Shown here piece by piece: positions 16,866 through 24,333 of a DNA stretch of 29,545 nucleotides; within the stretch, counting starts at the first letter, position 1; each line of letters begins with the position of its first letter. The stretch is taken from positions 1 to 29,545 of the forward strand of contig DJXD01000076.1 of assembly GCA_002449585.1 (NCBI GenBank), given 5' to 3'. The position numbers and the translations under genes are program-made. The notes under the pieces are model-generated. The model saw nothing but the letters and a program-made list of their open reading frames with translations, was not told the origin of the DNA and did not search any database. This stretch comes from Ruminococcus sp. UBA7013 (GTDB lineage Bacteria; Bacillota; Clostridia; Oscillospirales; Ruminococcaceae).

Positions 16866-18197
16866 TTAATCCAGAAATTCAAAACATAAAATTAAATCCC
16901 CAAGAGGAACGGAAAGCATTTGTCCGGGTTCTGATCTGATCAGACAGCTTGCCGTTCCTCTGGCGTGTAACAGCTGATAGCCTGCACCAAGATGATCATC
17001 ACGATCTGCTTCATCATAAGCCATATAAATCCGGAGCAGGACGGGCATATCTTCCTGCATTTCACCGTCATAAGCACAGAACTGGATTTCATTTTCCGTC
17101 ATGCTGTTGCGAACGGTCACATGTTTTTTCCATGTTTCCGGGAGCAGGAAGACATAGCCATCATTGGCATTATAATAACTTTGATATTCTGTAAAAACAG
17201 TAGTTTCTTGTATCGTCAGCCAGTTTGTCATGCGAAGCTGTTCCGATTCTGCCACATCTTCATAGCCGGGAAATACGGTCTGAACGGGAATTTCCGGAAC
17301 GCCATCATGATCAATATCCATGCAGGAAAGCCCTGCCCGGCGGATGGTTTCCTCTGTACCCCGGCCAGCTCTTTGCCATTGATTGACGAGCTGTGTGCCA
17401 ATTTCTTCCGTTTCTTCGAGATTGAGTACTTCTGTTTGCAGATTGCCTGTACCTGCGGCCGCATCGATATAAAATACAGTTTGGCCGCCTGGCAGCCGGG
17501 TATTGATGAGCTGGTGATATTCTGTATAATTATTTGCAAATAAATATTTATATTCATGATAATGTTTATCTTCTTCCAGCCGATACACGGCGGCATATGC
17601 CTGTTCTGCGGTGCTGACAGCTCCTAGGAGAATCAAATCCGGATGCCGTTCCGGATCTGTTTCCGCAATGTCAAATAAAGCATAACTATGTGTCAGCGTC
17701 TGTTCGAGATAATTATTTTCATATGCATAGACGGATAAATATTTTTCAGATTGATTTGCTGTACTATAGCCGACAATAATATTAATCTGGTCACTGCATC
17801 CCAGAGGAGAAATCATAATTTTCTCAATTTCTGAGCCTTCTGCTCCCCGATCACAGATAGATTTCCAATTTCCATCAATTTTATCAAGAATATTCATGCG
17901 GAGACCGCTTTCAGAAGCGGCGGCATTGGTTTTTTCATAGAATACAATGGCTTCATCTCCTGAATCATTGTCAATATCTGCAACGGTAAAAGCAGAAAGA
18001 TAACTGCCACTTTTGGGATATTTCAGCCGGATGCCTGAGCCGGCAGCATTTTCAAGAGCCTGATAGATTTGTTCCTGTTCACCACTGAGTTTGGGCGGTG
18101 TCAGCATGGCATCAATATTAAGATCAATCGAACAGCCTGTGAATAGAAAGCAGAGCAGAACAAGCAGAAAAATGTTATCTTTCCGAGATCGGAACAT
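16866..18197 (-). CDS. Lipoprotein with FG-GAP-like calcium loops
   Basis: About 443 residues from ATG 18197. The N-terminus MFRSRKDNIFLLVLLCFLFT followed by GC is a lipoprotein signal peptide with lipobox LFTGC, so the protein should be anchored outside the membrane. Two loops look like FG-GAP/VCBS blade motifs: VADIDNDSGDEAIVFY (near residue 70) and CMDIDHDGVPEIPVQT (near 295), suggesting a beta-propeller. I do not recognise a named family. It overlaps the citrate synthase end by 23 nt and precedes the two-component pair by 18 nt, so it could be an extracellular partner of the sensor kinase. An ATG at 18248 gives a longer form that does not start with the signal peptide. Confidence 0.75.
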   Translation of the reverse strand: MFRSRKDNIFLLVLLCFLFTGCSIDLNIDAMLTPPKLSGEQEQIYQALENAAGSGIRLKYPKSGSYLSAFTVADIDNDSGDEAIVFYEKTNAAASESGLRMNILDKIDGNWKSICDRGAEGSEIEKIMISPLGCSDQINIIVGYSTANQSEKYLSVYAYENNYLEQTLTHSYALFDIAETDPERHPDLILLGAVSTAEQAYAAVYRLEEDKHYHEYKYLFANNYTEYHQLINTRLPGGQTVFYIDAAAGTGNLQTEVLNLEETEEIGTQLVNQWQRAGRGTEETIRRAGLSCMDIDHDGVPEIPVQTVFPGYEDVAESEQLRMTNWLTIQETTVFTEYQSYYNANDGYVFLLPETWKKHVTVRNSMTENEIQFCAYDGEMQEDMPVLLRIYMAYDEADRDDHLGAGYQLLHARGTASCLIRSEPGQMLSVPLGDLILCFEFLD

Positions 18198-19533
18198 AAT
18201 GCTTTTTCTTAGGAAGGGCTTTATAAGCAGGGCGAATAATGCGGCCACCAGTCAAAAGTTCCTCCATCCGGTGCGCCGCCCAGCCTGCCATTCTTGATAC
18301 AGCAAATAAGGGCGTATATAATTCTTCTGGTATTTTCAGCATTCTGTAAACAAGACCAGAATACATATCTACATTCGCACAGAATGTTTTTTCTGTGCCC
18401 TTGACTTCTTTCATGATCACAGGAGTCAATCTTTCAATCGTATCCAGCAGATGGAATTCGGCTTCAATCTCTTTGCCAGCAGCTAATTTAAATGCTTTTT
18501 TCTTGAGAATCACTGCACGGGGATCAGATAATGTATAAACAGCATGACCCATTCCATAAATCAGGCCGCTGCCATCATTGGCCTGTTTCATGAGAATTTT
18601 CCGGATATGGTCAGCAACTTCCCCTTCATTGTCCCAGTGTTTGACATTGGCTTTGAAATCTTCCAGCATAGCGGAAACTTTGATATTTGCGCCGCCATGT
18701 TTAGGGCCTTTGAGGGCGCACACTGCGGAAGAATAGGCCGAATAGGCATCTGTTCCGGAAGAAGTCAATACTCGACATGTAAAAGTAGAATTATTACCGC
18801 CGCCATGTTCTGCATGAAGCATCAGCAGACAATCCAGAAGCTGTGCCTCTTCTTTGGTATATTCCCGATCAGGGCGCAGCATGGATAAGATCGTTTCTGC
18901 TGTTTGTTCTTCAGGTCTCAGCGGATGCATATATAACGTCTGATTGTCAAAATGCCGTCTTTTTACCTGATACGCATTGACCATAATAATTGGCATTTTA
19001 GCAATCAGGCTGATAGCTGTTTTCATTTCATCATCCAAACTGGTGCTTTCACAGTCTGCATCATTGTAAGAATATAGAGATAAAATAGATCTGGCTAATT
19101 TATTCATGATATTTTTAGAGGGTGCTTTCATCATCATGTCAACAACAAATCCAGACGGTAAAGCCCGATGCATGGAGAGATAATGCTGAAAGGCTTCGAG
19201 CTGGTCAGCTGTGGGGAGTTTGCCGAATAATAATAAATAAGCGGTTTCTTCATAACCATAGCGATTTTCTTTTTGTGCATGATGCACCAGATCATAGATA
19301 TTATAACCTCTGTAAACCAATTCCCCCGGAATCGGTTCTACTTCCCCTTCATTGACAACATAGCCATGAACATTACAGATATTTGTGATCCCAGCAAGTA
19401 CGCCTGTTCCATCACTCCGGCGAAGTCCACGCTTGATATGAAATTTTTGATACAGTTGCTGGTCGATCATGGAATTTTTTTTCAGCTCACTGCATAAATT
19501 TTGCATATCTGCATTTGATAAAATATTATTCAT
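18175..19533 (-). CDS. gltA: Citrate synthase
   Basis: A 452-residue enzyme that condenses acetyl-CoA and oxaloacetate to citrate. Active-site elements are present: LHAEHGGGNNSTF (His243), GPKHGGAN (His279), YGMGHAVYTLSDPR (His330 and the Arg) and CANVDMYSG holding the catalytic Asp. The long form with about 70 extra N-terminal residues is common in Clostridia. In an anaerobe it most likely serves glutamate synthesis in a partial TCA route. It is the first gene after a good promoter and may drive the run of genes down to prmC. Confidence 0.95.
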   Translation of the reverse strand: MNNILSNADMQNLCSELKKNSMIDQQLYQKFHIKRGLRRSDGTGVLAGITNICNVHGYVVNEGEVEPIPGELVYRGYNIYDLVHHAQKENRYGYEETAYLLLFGKLPTADQLEAFQHYLSMHRALPSGFVVDMMMKAPSKNIMNKLARSILSLYSYNDADCESTSLDDEMKTAISLIAKMPIIMVNAYQVKRRHFDNQTLYMHPLRPEEQTAETILSMLRPDREYTKEEAQLLDCLLMLHAEHGGGNNSTFTCRVLTSSGTDAYSAYSSAVCALKGPKHGGANIKVSAMLEDFKANVKHWDNEGEVADHIRKILMKQANDGSGLIYGMGHAVYTLSDPRAVILKKKAFKLAAGKEIEAEFHLLDTIERLTPVIMKEVKGTEKTFCANVDMYSGLVYRMLKIPEELYTPLFAVSRMAGWAAHRMEELLTGGRIIRPAYKALPKKKHYVPISER

Positions 19534-19573
19534 AAATCAAAATGCCTCCTGTTTGATTTGTTCTATCAGAAAT

Positions 19574-19602
19574 ATTATAGCATTTTTTCGTTGACAAGTC
19601 AA
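19574..19602 (-). promoter_or_regulatory. Promoter of the citrate synthase operon
   Basis: On the minus strand TTGACT (19602-19597), 17-bp spacer, TATAAT (19579-19574) with an extended TGC. The start codon of citrate synthase is about 40 bp downstream behind AGGAGG. Confidence 0.85.
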
Positions 19603-19620
19603 GCTGTTGAGAAAAATATT
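19591..19620 (+). promoter_or_regulatory. Possible divergent promoter overlapping the citrate synthase -35 box
   Basis: TTGACA at 19591-19596 is a perfect -35 for the plus strand and forms the 12-bp palindrome TTGACAAGTCAA (19591-19602) with the minus-strand -35. The -10 candidate AATATT (19615-19620, 18-bp spacer) is poor, and the start site would fall almost on the ribosome binding site. Confidence 0.35.
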
Positions 19621-19641
19621 AAACATAGAGGTGCATATGCA

Positions 19642-20649
19642 TTGAAAAAGAAATTTTTGACTTATTTTTTCCTGTGTGTAGTGCTGACGGGTCTGCCATT
19701 GATCCCTGCTAAATGCATTCGGCCACACACCACACAGGCCGATGCTGTCCCAGAAGAAACAACAGAATCCGAGCCGCCGACAACAGAAGCCATAAAATCA
19801 GAAAGAATTTATCATGTGTTAGATACAGAATCAGGGCAGATCTTGGAAATTCCCCTCAGATCTTACCTGATCGGCGCAGTGGGTGCAGAAATGCCTGTTT
19901 CTTTTGAGCAAGAAGCACTCAAAGCACAGGTGATTGCTTCTCATACGTATGCAGAACGGCAGGCAGCTTTTGCAGATCAGCATCCAGAACTCAATGGAGC
20001 AGATTTTTCAGATGATCCGGATCAATATCAGGCATTTTATACAGAAGAAGAATTAAAAAATTTATATCAGGAAAATTTTGATTTATATTATCAAAAGCTT
20101 GCTGATGCTGTAGATGCCGTTCAGGATGAAATTTTAATCTATGAAGATCAGCCGATCATTGCGGCTTTTCATGCGATTTCCGCCGGGAAAACAGAATCCG
20201 CCGCCAATGTCTGGGGGAATGAGATTGCTTATTTGCAATCCGTGGACAGTGAGGAAGATCTGAATGCACCACAATTTATGCAAAGTGTGAGCTATACGCC
20301 GGATGAGGTCAGAGAACGGCTGGAAGCTTCCCGGACAGGTTTATTTCTGGGAACAGATATTGCTCATTGGTTCGGTGAGCCTTTCTGTTCAGATGCCGGA
20401 ACAGTGTTACAGATTTCAGTAGGAACAAGCATTTTCACAGGACAGGAATTAAGATCTATATTTTCTCTCAGATCAGCCGCTTTTAAAATTAGATATGAAG
20501 ACAGAAAATTTATTTTCACAACCAATGGCTATGGCCATGATGTCGGAATGAGCCAATACGGCGCAAATGCCATGGCATGCAATGGCGCAGATTATCAGGA
20601 AATTCTAATGCATTATTATCCAGGGGCGATATTAGAAAAAGCCCGGTAA
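19642..20649 (+). CDS. SpoIID/LytB-domain protein, putative peptidoglycan lytic enzyme
   Basis: About 335 residues from TTG 19642 (GAGGTG 8 nt before). A signal peptide or membrane anchor covers residues 2-23 (KKKFLTYFFLCVVLTGLPLI), followed by a Thr/Glu/Pro linker. The SpoIID domain has SYLIGAVGAEMPVSFEQEALKAQ cut by Glu83, the likely catalytic residue of SpoIID lytic transglycosylases, then AFHAISAGKTESAANVWG and GYGHDVGMSQYGANAMA. SpoIID trims peptidoglycan during spore engulfment; LytB-like relatives act in vegetative wall turnover. It stands alone here, divergent from citrate synthase, with no other sporulation genes except a YtaF-like gene nearby, so a sporulation role is not proven. 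Confidence 0.85.
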   Translation: MKKKFLTYFFLCVVLTGLPLIPAKCIRPHTTQADAVPEETTESEPPTTEAIKSERIYHVLDTESGQILEIPLRSYLIGAVGAEMPVSFEQEALKAQVIASHTYAERQAAFADQHPELNGADFSDDPDQYQAFYTEEELKNLYQENFDLYYQKLADAVDAVQDEILIYEDQPIIAAFHAISAGKTESAANVWGNEIAYLQSVDSEEDLNAPQFMQSVSYTPDEVRERLEASRTGLFLGTDIAHWFGEPFCSDAGTVLQISVGTSIFTGQELRSIFSLRSAAFKIRYEDRKFIFTTNGYGHDVGMSQYGANAMACNGADYQEILMHYYPGAILEKAR

Positions 20650-20663
20650 ATCACCGGGCTTTC
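20638..20663. terminator. Bidirectional terminator between SpoIID-like gene and metY
   Basis: AAAGCCCGG (20638-20646) pairs with CCGGGCTTT (20654-20662). The loop contains the TAA stop (20647-20649) of the SpoIID-like gene. MetY ends at 20667 on the other strand. Confidence 0.85.
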
Positions 20664-20666
20664 TGA

Positions 20667-21929
20667 TCATGAATTTGCAAATGCCTGTTCCAGATCGGCA
20701 AGAATATCATCAATATGTTCCAGACCAACGGAAAGCCGAATCATACCGGCATCAATTCCGGCAGCAATCAGCTGTTCATCTGTCAGCTGTCTGTGGGTCA
20801 TGCTTGCCGGATGGAGTACACATGTTCGAATATCCGCAACATGCACCTCACGGGAAGCCATTTTCAAAGCGTCCATGAATTTGGTTGCACGTTCCCGGCC
20901 GCCTTTGATCACAAATGAAATCACGCCGCTGCATCCATCAGGGAGATATTTTTTTGACCGTTCATGATACGGATCTGTTTCTAATCCCGGATAGCTGACA
21001 GAAACAACATTTTCATTCTGAGATAAATATTCTGCGGCAGCTAATGCATTCTTGCAATATCTTTCCATGCGGACGGCTAATGTCTCTAATCCCAGATTGA
21101 GCAAAAATGCGGAATTTGCCGCCGGATAACAGCCAAAATCACGCATTAATTGCATTCTTGCCTTGATGATATAAGCGATATTTCCAAAGCTTTCAGAATA
21201 AATAACGCCGTGATAGCTTTCATCTGGTTGAGTGAATTCAGGGAAATTACCATTTGTCCAGTCAAATTTTCCAGAATCGACGATCACGCCGCCGCCCTGC
21301 AAAGCATGGCCATCCATATATTTTGTAGTAGAATGCACAACAATATCTGCGCCGAATTCGATCGGTCTGCATAATACAGGCGTTGGGAATGTATTATCCA
21401 CAATCAGGGGGATGTTATGCGCATGTGCGAAATTGGCAAAGCGTTCAATATCAAAGATATTTAAGGCAGGATTGGCAAGGGTTTCGCCGAATACAAGCCG
21501 AGTATTGGGTTTGATGGCTTTTTCAAGTTCTTCTTCAGAAGCTTCAGGATCGACGAAAATGCATTCAATGCCGAATTTTTTGAGAGAGACAGCAAATAAA
21601 TTAATCGTTCCACCATACAGGGAGCTGACAGCAAGCAGACTATCTCCAGCATTGCAGAGATTCAGCACAGAAAGCAAAGAAGCAGCTTGACCGCTGGAAG
21701 TACACATAGCGGCCGCACCGCCCTCCAGAGCAGCAATTTTTTTTTCTACAGCGTCAACAGTAGGATTTGCAAAACGAGAATACATGCATTCTGTAGGCAT
21801 ATCAAATAGATCTGCAATATGCTGTGTAGAGTCAAATACATAAGTTGTACTCTGCACAATTGGCAATGCGCCGGGCTCGCCATTTTTGGGCTGATACCCT
21901 TCCCGGACGCATTTTGTTTCTAACTTCAT
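20667..21929 (-). CDS. metY: O-acetylhomoserine sulfhydrylase, PLP-dependent
   Basis: A 420-residue Cys/Met-metabolism PLP enzyme that makes homocysteine from O-acetylhomoserine and sulfide. The PLP lysine is Lys203 in VVHSTTKYMDGHALQGG. YSRFANPTVDAVEKKIAALE and the extra insert around NFPEFTQPDESYHGV are typical of MetY rather than cystathionine synthases. ATG 21929 is chosen because AAAGGA lies 8-9 nt before it; ATG 21938 touches that site. It has its own promoter and terminator. As a sulfur-assimilation gene near two glutamate-cysteine ligases it may hint at local thiol metabolism. Confidence 0.92.
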   Translation of the reverse strand: MKLETKCVREGYQPKNGEPGALPIVQSTTYVFDSTQHIADLFDMPTECMYSRFANPTVDAVEKKIAALEGGAAAMCTSSGQAASLLSVLNLCNAGDSLLAVSSLYGGTINLFAVSLKKFGIECIFVDPEASEEELEKAIKPNTRLVFGETLANPALNIFDIERFANFAHAHNIPLIVDNTFPTPVLCRPIEFGADIVVHSTTKYMDGHALQGGGVIVDSGKFDWTNGNFPEFTQPDESYHGVIYSESFGNIAYIIKARMQLMRDFGCYPAANSAFLLNLGLETLAVRMERYCKNALAAAEYLSQNENVVSVSYPGLETDPYHERSKKYLPDGCSGVISFVIKGGRERATKFMDALKMASREVHVADIRTCVLHPASMTHRQLTDEQLIAAGIDAGMIRLSVGLEHIDDILADLEQAFANS

Positions 21930-21961
21930 GGGAATCATCCTTTCTGATTTTGATATTATTA

Positions 21962-21990
21962 ATTATAACACAGAAAAGATCAGAATGCAA
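21962..21990 (-). promoter_or_regulatory. Promoter of metY
   Basis: On the minus strand TTGCAT (21990-21985), 17-bp spacer, TATAAT (21967-21962), with TG one base before the -10. It lies between the ytaF-like stop (21999) and metY. Confidence 0.75.
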
Positions 21991-21998
21991 GTATTTTT

Positions 21999-22592
21999 TT
22001 ACAGTCTGCAAAATGCCAGGATCAGCAATAATATGCCGCCGATCCAAGAGAGATTTTTAGGGCATTGTGATCCGATTTTACAGCCGGCGATTGTCAGGAA
22101 ATAGCCTGCAATAAGAGTTAAAATCAAACAGGGCAAAATCAATGGCCGCTCCATGCCAGCCCCCAGCCCTGTCGCTAATGAATCCAGAGATAATGCCGCC
22201 GCATAAGCCGCCGCTTCTTTTAGATTTAAATTTTTAGAATGATCCGTATCGGCTAGGGTTTCATCAAAGCAAATATCAATCACTAAGCCTAACGCTTTCC
22301 AATTCCAGTGCGGCCGATGTTTGTTAAATAATGCTGTGAGCATTCCTTTCATGATCTGAATGCTTCCGGATAAAAATAAAATCGCAAAGCCGATATATTT
22401 AAAAATCCGTTCTGGAATGATCTGGCTTAAAAGCTGTGCGCAGATCAGAGAAAAGCCAAGAAATACCGTTCCTACAATGCTGATCAGCAAAGCACAGCGT
22501 TTCGGAATATGAATGCCGCCGGCACTGCATCCAGCGGAGGCAATCAGCGTATCCATGCATATTGCCAGCGACAGCAGACAGATTTGAAACAT
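21999..22592 (-). CDS. ytaF: YtaF/MntP-like membrane protein
   Basis: A 197-residue protein with about six hydrophobic helices in two similar halves, each holding an Asp in a helix: SLAICMDTLIASAGCSAGG near the start and AAALSLDSLATGLGAG near residue 140. This pattern defines the MntP manganese-exporter superfamily; the length, spacing and the linker between halves (TLADTDHSKNLNLKEA) fit YtaF, described as a sporulation membrane protein. The start is ATG 22592; the ribosome binding site AGAAGG lies in a long stem (separate entry). It is the fourth gene of the ExbB/ExbD-like operon. Export of Mn or another divalent ion is inference. Confidence 0.8.
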   Translation of the reverse strand: MFQICLLSLAICMDTLIASAGCSAGGIHIPKRCALLISIVGTVFLGFSLICAQLLSQIIPERIFKYIGFAILFLSGSIQIMKGMLTALFNKHRPHWNWKALGLVIDICFDETLADTDHSKNLNLKEAAAYAAALSLDSLATGLGAGMERPLILPCLILTLIAGYFLTIAGCKIGSQCPKNLSWIGGILLLILAFCRL

Positions 22593-22593
22593 C

Positions 22594-22651
22594 AGGCACA
22601 CCTTCTTTCTGATTCTTCTGCATACTATGCAATCAGAAAAAAAATGTGCCT
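22594..22651 (-). promoter_or_regulatory. Stem sequestering the ytaF ribosome binding site
   Basis: In the minus-strand RNA, AGGCACA (22651-22645) pairs with UGUGCCU (22600-22594), six U (22644-22639) face AGAAGG (22606-22601) by A-U and G-U pairs, and UUCUGAUU (22638-22631) pairs with AAUCAGAA (22614-22607), capped by GCAU/AUGC. The stem ends one base before the ATG and contains the whole ribosome binding site, so it should lower ytaF translation unless opened. It is not the yybP-ykoY manganese riboswitch by sequence. Confidence 0.5.
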
Positions 22652-22655
22652 GTGT

Positions 22656-23153
22656 TTATGCTATTTCTTCTGTATAGAGAATATTTTCATGTTCTAATGC
22701 CTGTTTTAAAGAAACGCTAGCATTTCGGGAAGCATTTTGTTTGATAATTTTTACAGTGACATCCTGTGTATAATGCAGGGAAGCCATCAATGCAGAAAGG
22801 GAAGTTTCTTGATCTTGATAATAATATAGATTGCCTTCGATCCGGATCGTGATAACCCCTGTCATTTCTGTAGCGGGTTCTGTAGGGGGATCTGTGGGCG
22901 GTTCTGTCGTTTCGGGAACAGTTTCCGGGATCGTTTCAGAAGTAGATTCTGGTATGACTTCATAAACAGGATCTGTAACAGGAAGATCTGCCTGAACTAC
23001 GCCGATCTCTGAGCCATCCCCAAGGCCGCCGCCATGCATCCGGCCATACAGATACATTGCACCCGCACCAATCACAGCACCTCCGGCCACAAGGAGAATT
23101 CCGGTCAATACCGGAAACATGACCAATCCACGGACTGTATTTTTCATGATCAT
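22656..23153 (-). CDS. Membrane-anchored protein with ExbD-like outer domain
   Basis: A 165-residue protein. One membrane helix at about 9-37 (VMFPVLTGILLVAGG...), no acidic residue in it. A Thr/Pro/Glu-rich linker follows (65-97). The C-terminal 65 residues (99-165) follow the ExbD/TolR periplasmic pattern: strand GVITIRIEGNLYYYQ, helix SLSALMASL, strand DVTVKIIKQ, helix SVSLKQALEHENI. That resemblance is by eye. It overlaps the ExbD-like gene by a few bases and belongs to the same operon. GTG 23156, ATG 23153 and ATG 23147 are all possible starts. It may pair with the preceding ExbD-like protein as a second, non-channel subunit. Confidence 0.6.
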   Translation of the reverse strand: MIMKNTVRGLVMFPVLTGILLVAGGAVIGAGAMYLYGRMHGGGLGDGSEIGVVQADLPVTDPVYEVIPESTSETIPETVPETTEPPTDPPTEPATEMTGVITIRIEGNLYYYQDQETSLSALMASLHYTQDVTVKIIKQNASRNASVSLKQALEHENILYTEEIA

Positions 23154-23734
23154 CACTCACTTTCTAGGACAGAAATATCTGTTTCGGCACAATAACAATG
23201 AATATATTCCCGACGAACCTCTTTCAGCGCATTTAGAATCTGTTCACATGCCTGATCTGTTCCGGGAGCAGAGCCATTATAAATAAATTCTATCAAAATC
23301 CGGTCATCAGGTGTATAATCTTTTTGATATAATAATTTCCGGATTTCCAGACTGATTGAATCTGTATTTGCAATCTGTTTTAAGATTTCCGTTGTTTTGG
23401 TTGCTTCGTCTTTTTTGCGAATTTCCAGAATCCAGCCGGATTCCTGCATTTTTAAATAAGCTTTGAGATTTGTTCCCCGGCTGAATTCCATAAGAGCCTT
23501 TAAATTATAAGCAGCATCTGTATCCATATCAGCCAGCATGGATAATTGTTCTTCTGCTTCTGCGGTTTTTTGGTCAGCGGCTTCGGAAGCTTCGGCAATG
23601 ATTTCATATTGTTCATCATATTGTGTTTTCATTTCTTCGGATTCAAAATGACTGAATAAAATAAAGAAAAATAAAATAATCATGATGACATCCAGCAAAG
23701 AAGTAAAATCAAGAATAATATCCCGGATCTTCAT
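23153..23734 (-). CDS. ExbD/TolR-like channel subunit
   Basis: A 193-residue protein with a short cytoplasmic tip and one membrane helix (about 11-30). The sequence RDIILDFTSLLDVIMIILFF matches the ExbD/TolR pattern D-(M/F)-T-P-L-I-D-V; Asp15 corresponds to the proton-carrying Asp25 of ExbD. The rest, outside the membrane, begins with a coiled coil (about 35-70, EEMKTQYDEQYEIIAEASEA) and ends in an alpha/beta domain (85-190). ATG 23734 is chosen over TTG 23740 because AGAAAGG lies 7 nt before it. It starts just beyond the ExbB-like stop. Proton-driven force transfer is inferred from family. Confidence 0.75.
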   Translation of the reverse strand: MKIRDIILDFTSLLDVIMIILFFFILFSHFESEEMKTQYDEQYEIIAEASEAADQKTAEAEEQLSMLADMDTDAAYNLKALMEFSRGTNLKAYLKMQESGWILEIRKKDEATKTTEILKQIANTDSISLEIRKLLYQKDYTPDDRILIEFIYNGSAPGTDQACEQILNALKEVRREYIHCYCAETDISVLESE

Positions 23735-23736
23735 AG

Positions 23737-24180
23737 TCAAGCCTTTCTGAATAATAATTTTCTCACTTTTTGTTCCTGTGTTTCTGCGAATGTCTGAATC
23801 AGGGCATTTAGAAATTTAAAAATGCTTGCGAAGATAATGCCCCATGCGGTGGATGTGAGAGCATTGAAAAAATTCTGTTTGATCAAGTCCAGATCTCCGG
23901 AGAGATCCAGCTCTAGCAGTGCCCGAACTGTGCCAAGCATCCCCAGGAGAGGAAATAAAGATGTGACAGTCAGAAAGACAGCATAAAAAATATTTAATAA
24001 ATAAAACATGACGGTCTTGAAATGCGGATCACTATCAGACTGAATTTTCCGGGAAATAATGCCGGAAAATACGATTGTCAGAATCAGGCTGATCAATGCT
24101 AAGATTGCAAAATAGCCAATATAGGCATCATTTGCCCCGATACTCTGCCGAAGTTTTGATAACCAGTATTCAGAATCCAA
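23737..24180 (-). CDS. ExbB/TolQ/MotA-like proton channel subunit
   Basis: A 147-residue membrane protein with three helices (about 20-42, 56-83, 104-126), the minimal ExbB/TolQ fold. PLLGMLGTVRALLEL contains Thr84 at the place of ExbB Thr148, and FFNALTSTAWGIIFASI contains Thr111 at the place of ExbB Thr181; both polar residues line the channel in ExbB. The start is TTG 24180 behind GAGGTG; upstream ATG positions lie in or before the promoter. In monoderm bacteria there is no TonB target, so the driven process is unknown. First gene of the operon. Confidence 0.75.
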   Translation of the reverse strand: MDSEYWLSKLRQSIGANDAYIGYFAILALISLILTIVFSGIISRKIQSDSDPHFKTVMFYLLNIFYAVFLTVTSLFPLLGMLGTVRALLELDLSGDLDLIKQNFFNALTSTAWGIIFASIFKFLNALIQTFAETQEQKVRKLLFRKA

Positions 24181-24205
24181 AAAGATCACCTCTGTGTTTT
24201 TTTTT

Positions 24206-24234
24206 ATTATACAGCAAAAAAAAGATTCTGTCAA
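24206..24234 (-). promoter_or_regulatory. Consensus promoter of the ExbB/ExbD-like operon
   Basis: On the minus strand TTGACA (24234-24229), 17-bp spacer, TATAAT (24211-24206). Perfect hexamers. Confidence 0.88.
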
Positions 24235-24250
24235 GTTTTTTGCAAACCCC

Positions 24251-24279
24251 TTGACAAAATACTGAAAATCATGTATAAT
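24251..24279 (+). promoter_or_regulatory. Consensus promoter of the glutamate-cysteine ligase operon
   Basis: TTGACA (24251-24256), 17-bp spacer, TATAAT (24274-24279). Its -35 is 16 bp from the -35 of the opposite promoter. The leader to the ATG at 24334 is about 48 nt and shows no obvious structure. Confidence 0.88.
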
Positions 24280-24333
24280 GGTCTCATAGTATTCCTATAT
24301 TTATGATGTGCAAACTTGAAAGGGTGTTGACAG

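Noticed and set aside
22594..22651. Manganese (yybP-ykoY) riboswitch before the MntP-like gene
   Set aside because: The conserved internal loops of that riboswitch are absent; only a single long stem is present.
22594..22651. Rho-independent terminator after the third motor gene
   Set aside because: The U tract lies on the 5' arm of the minus-strand RNA, not after the stem, and the stem runs up to the next start codon.
22656..24234. Zorya-type phage defence (ZorAB)
   Set aside because: ZorA has a long cytoplasmic tail and ZorB an OmpA-like peptidoglycan domain with helicase/nuclease partners; none of these is seen here.
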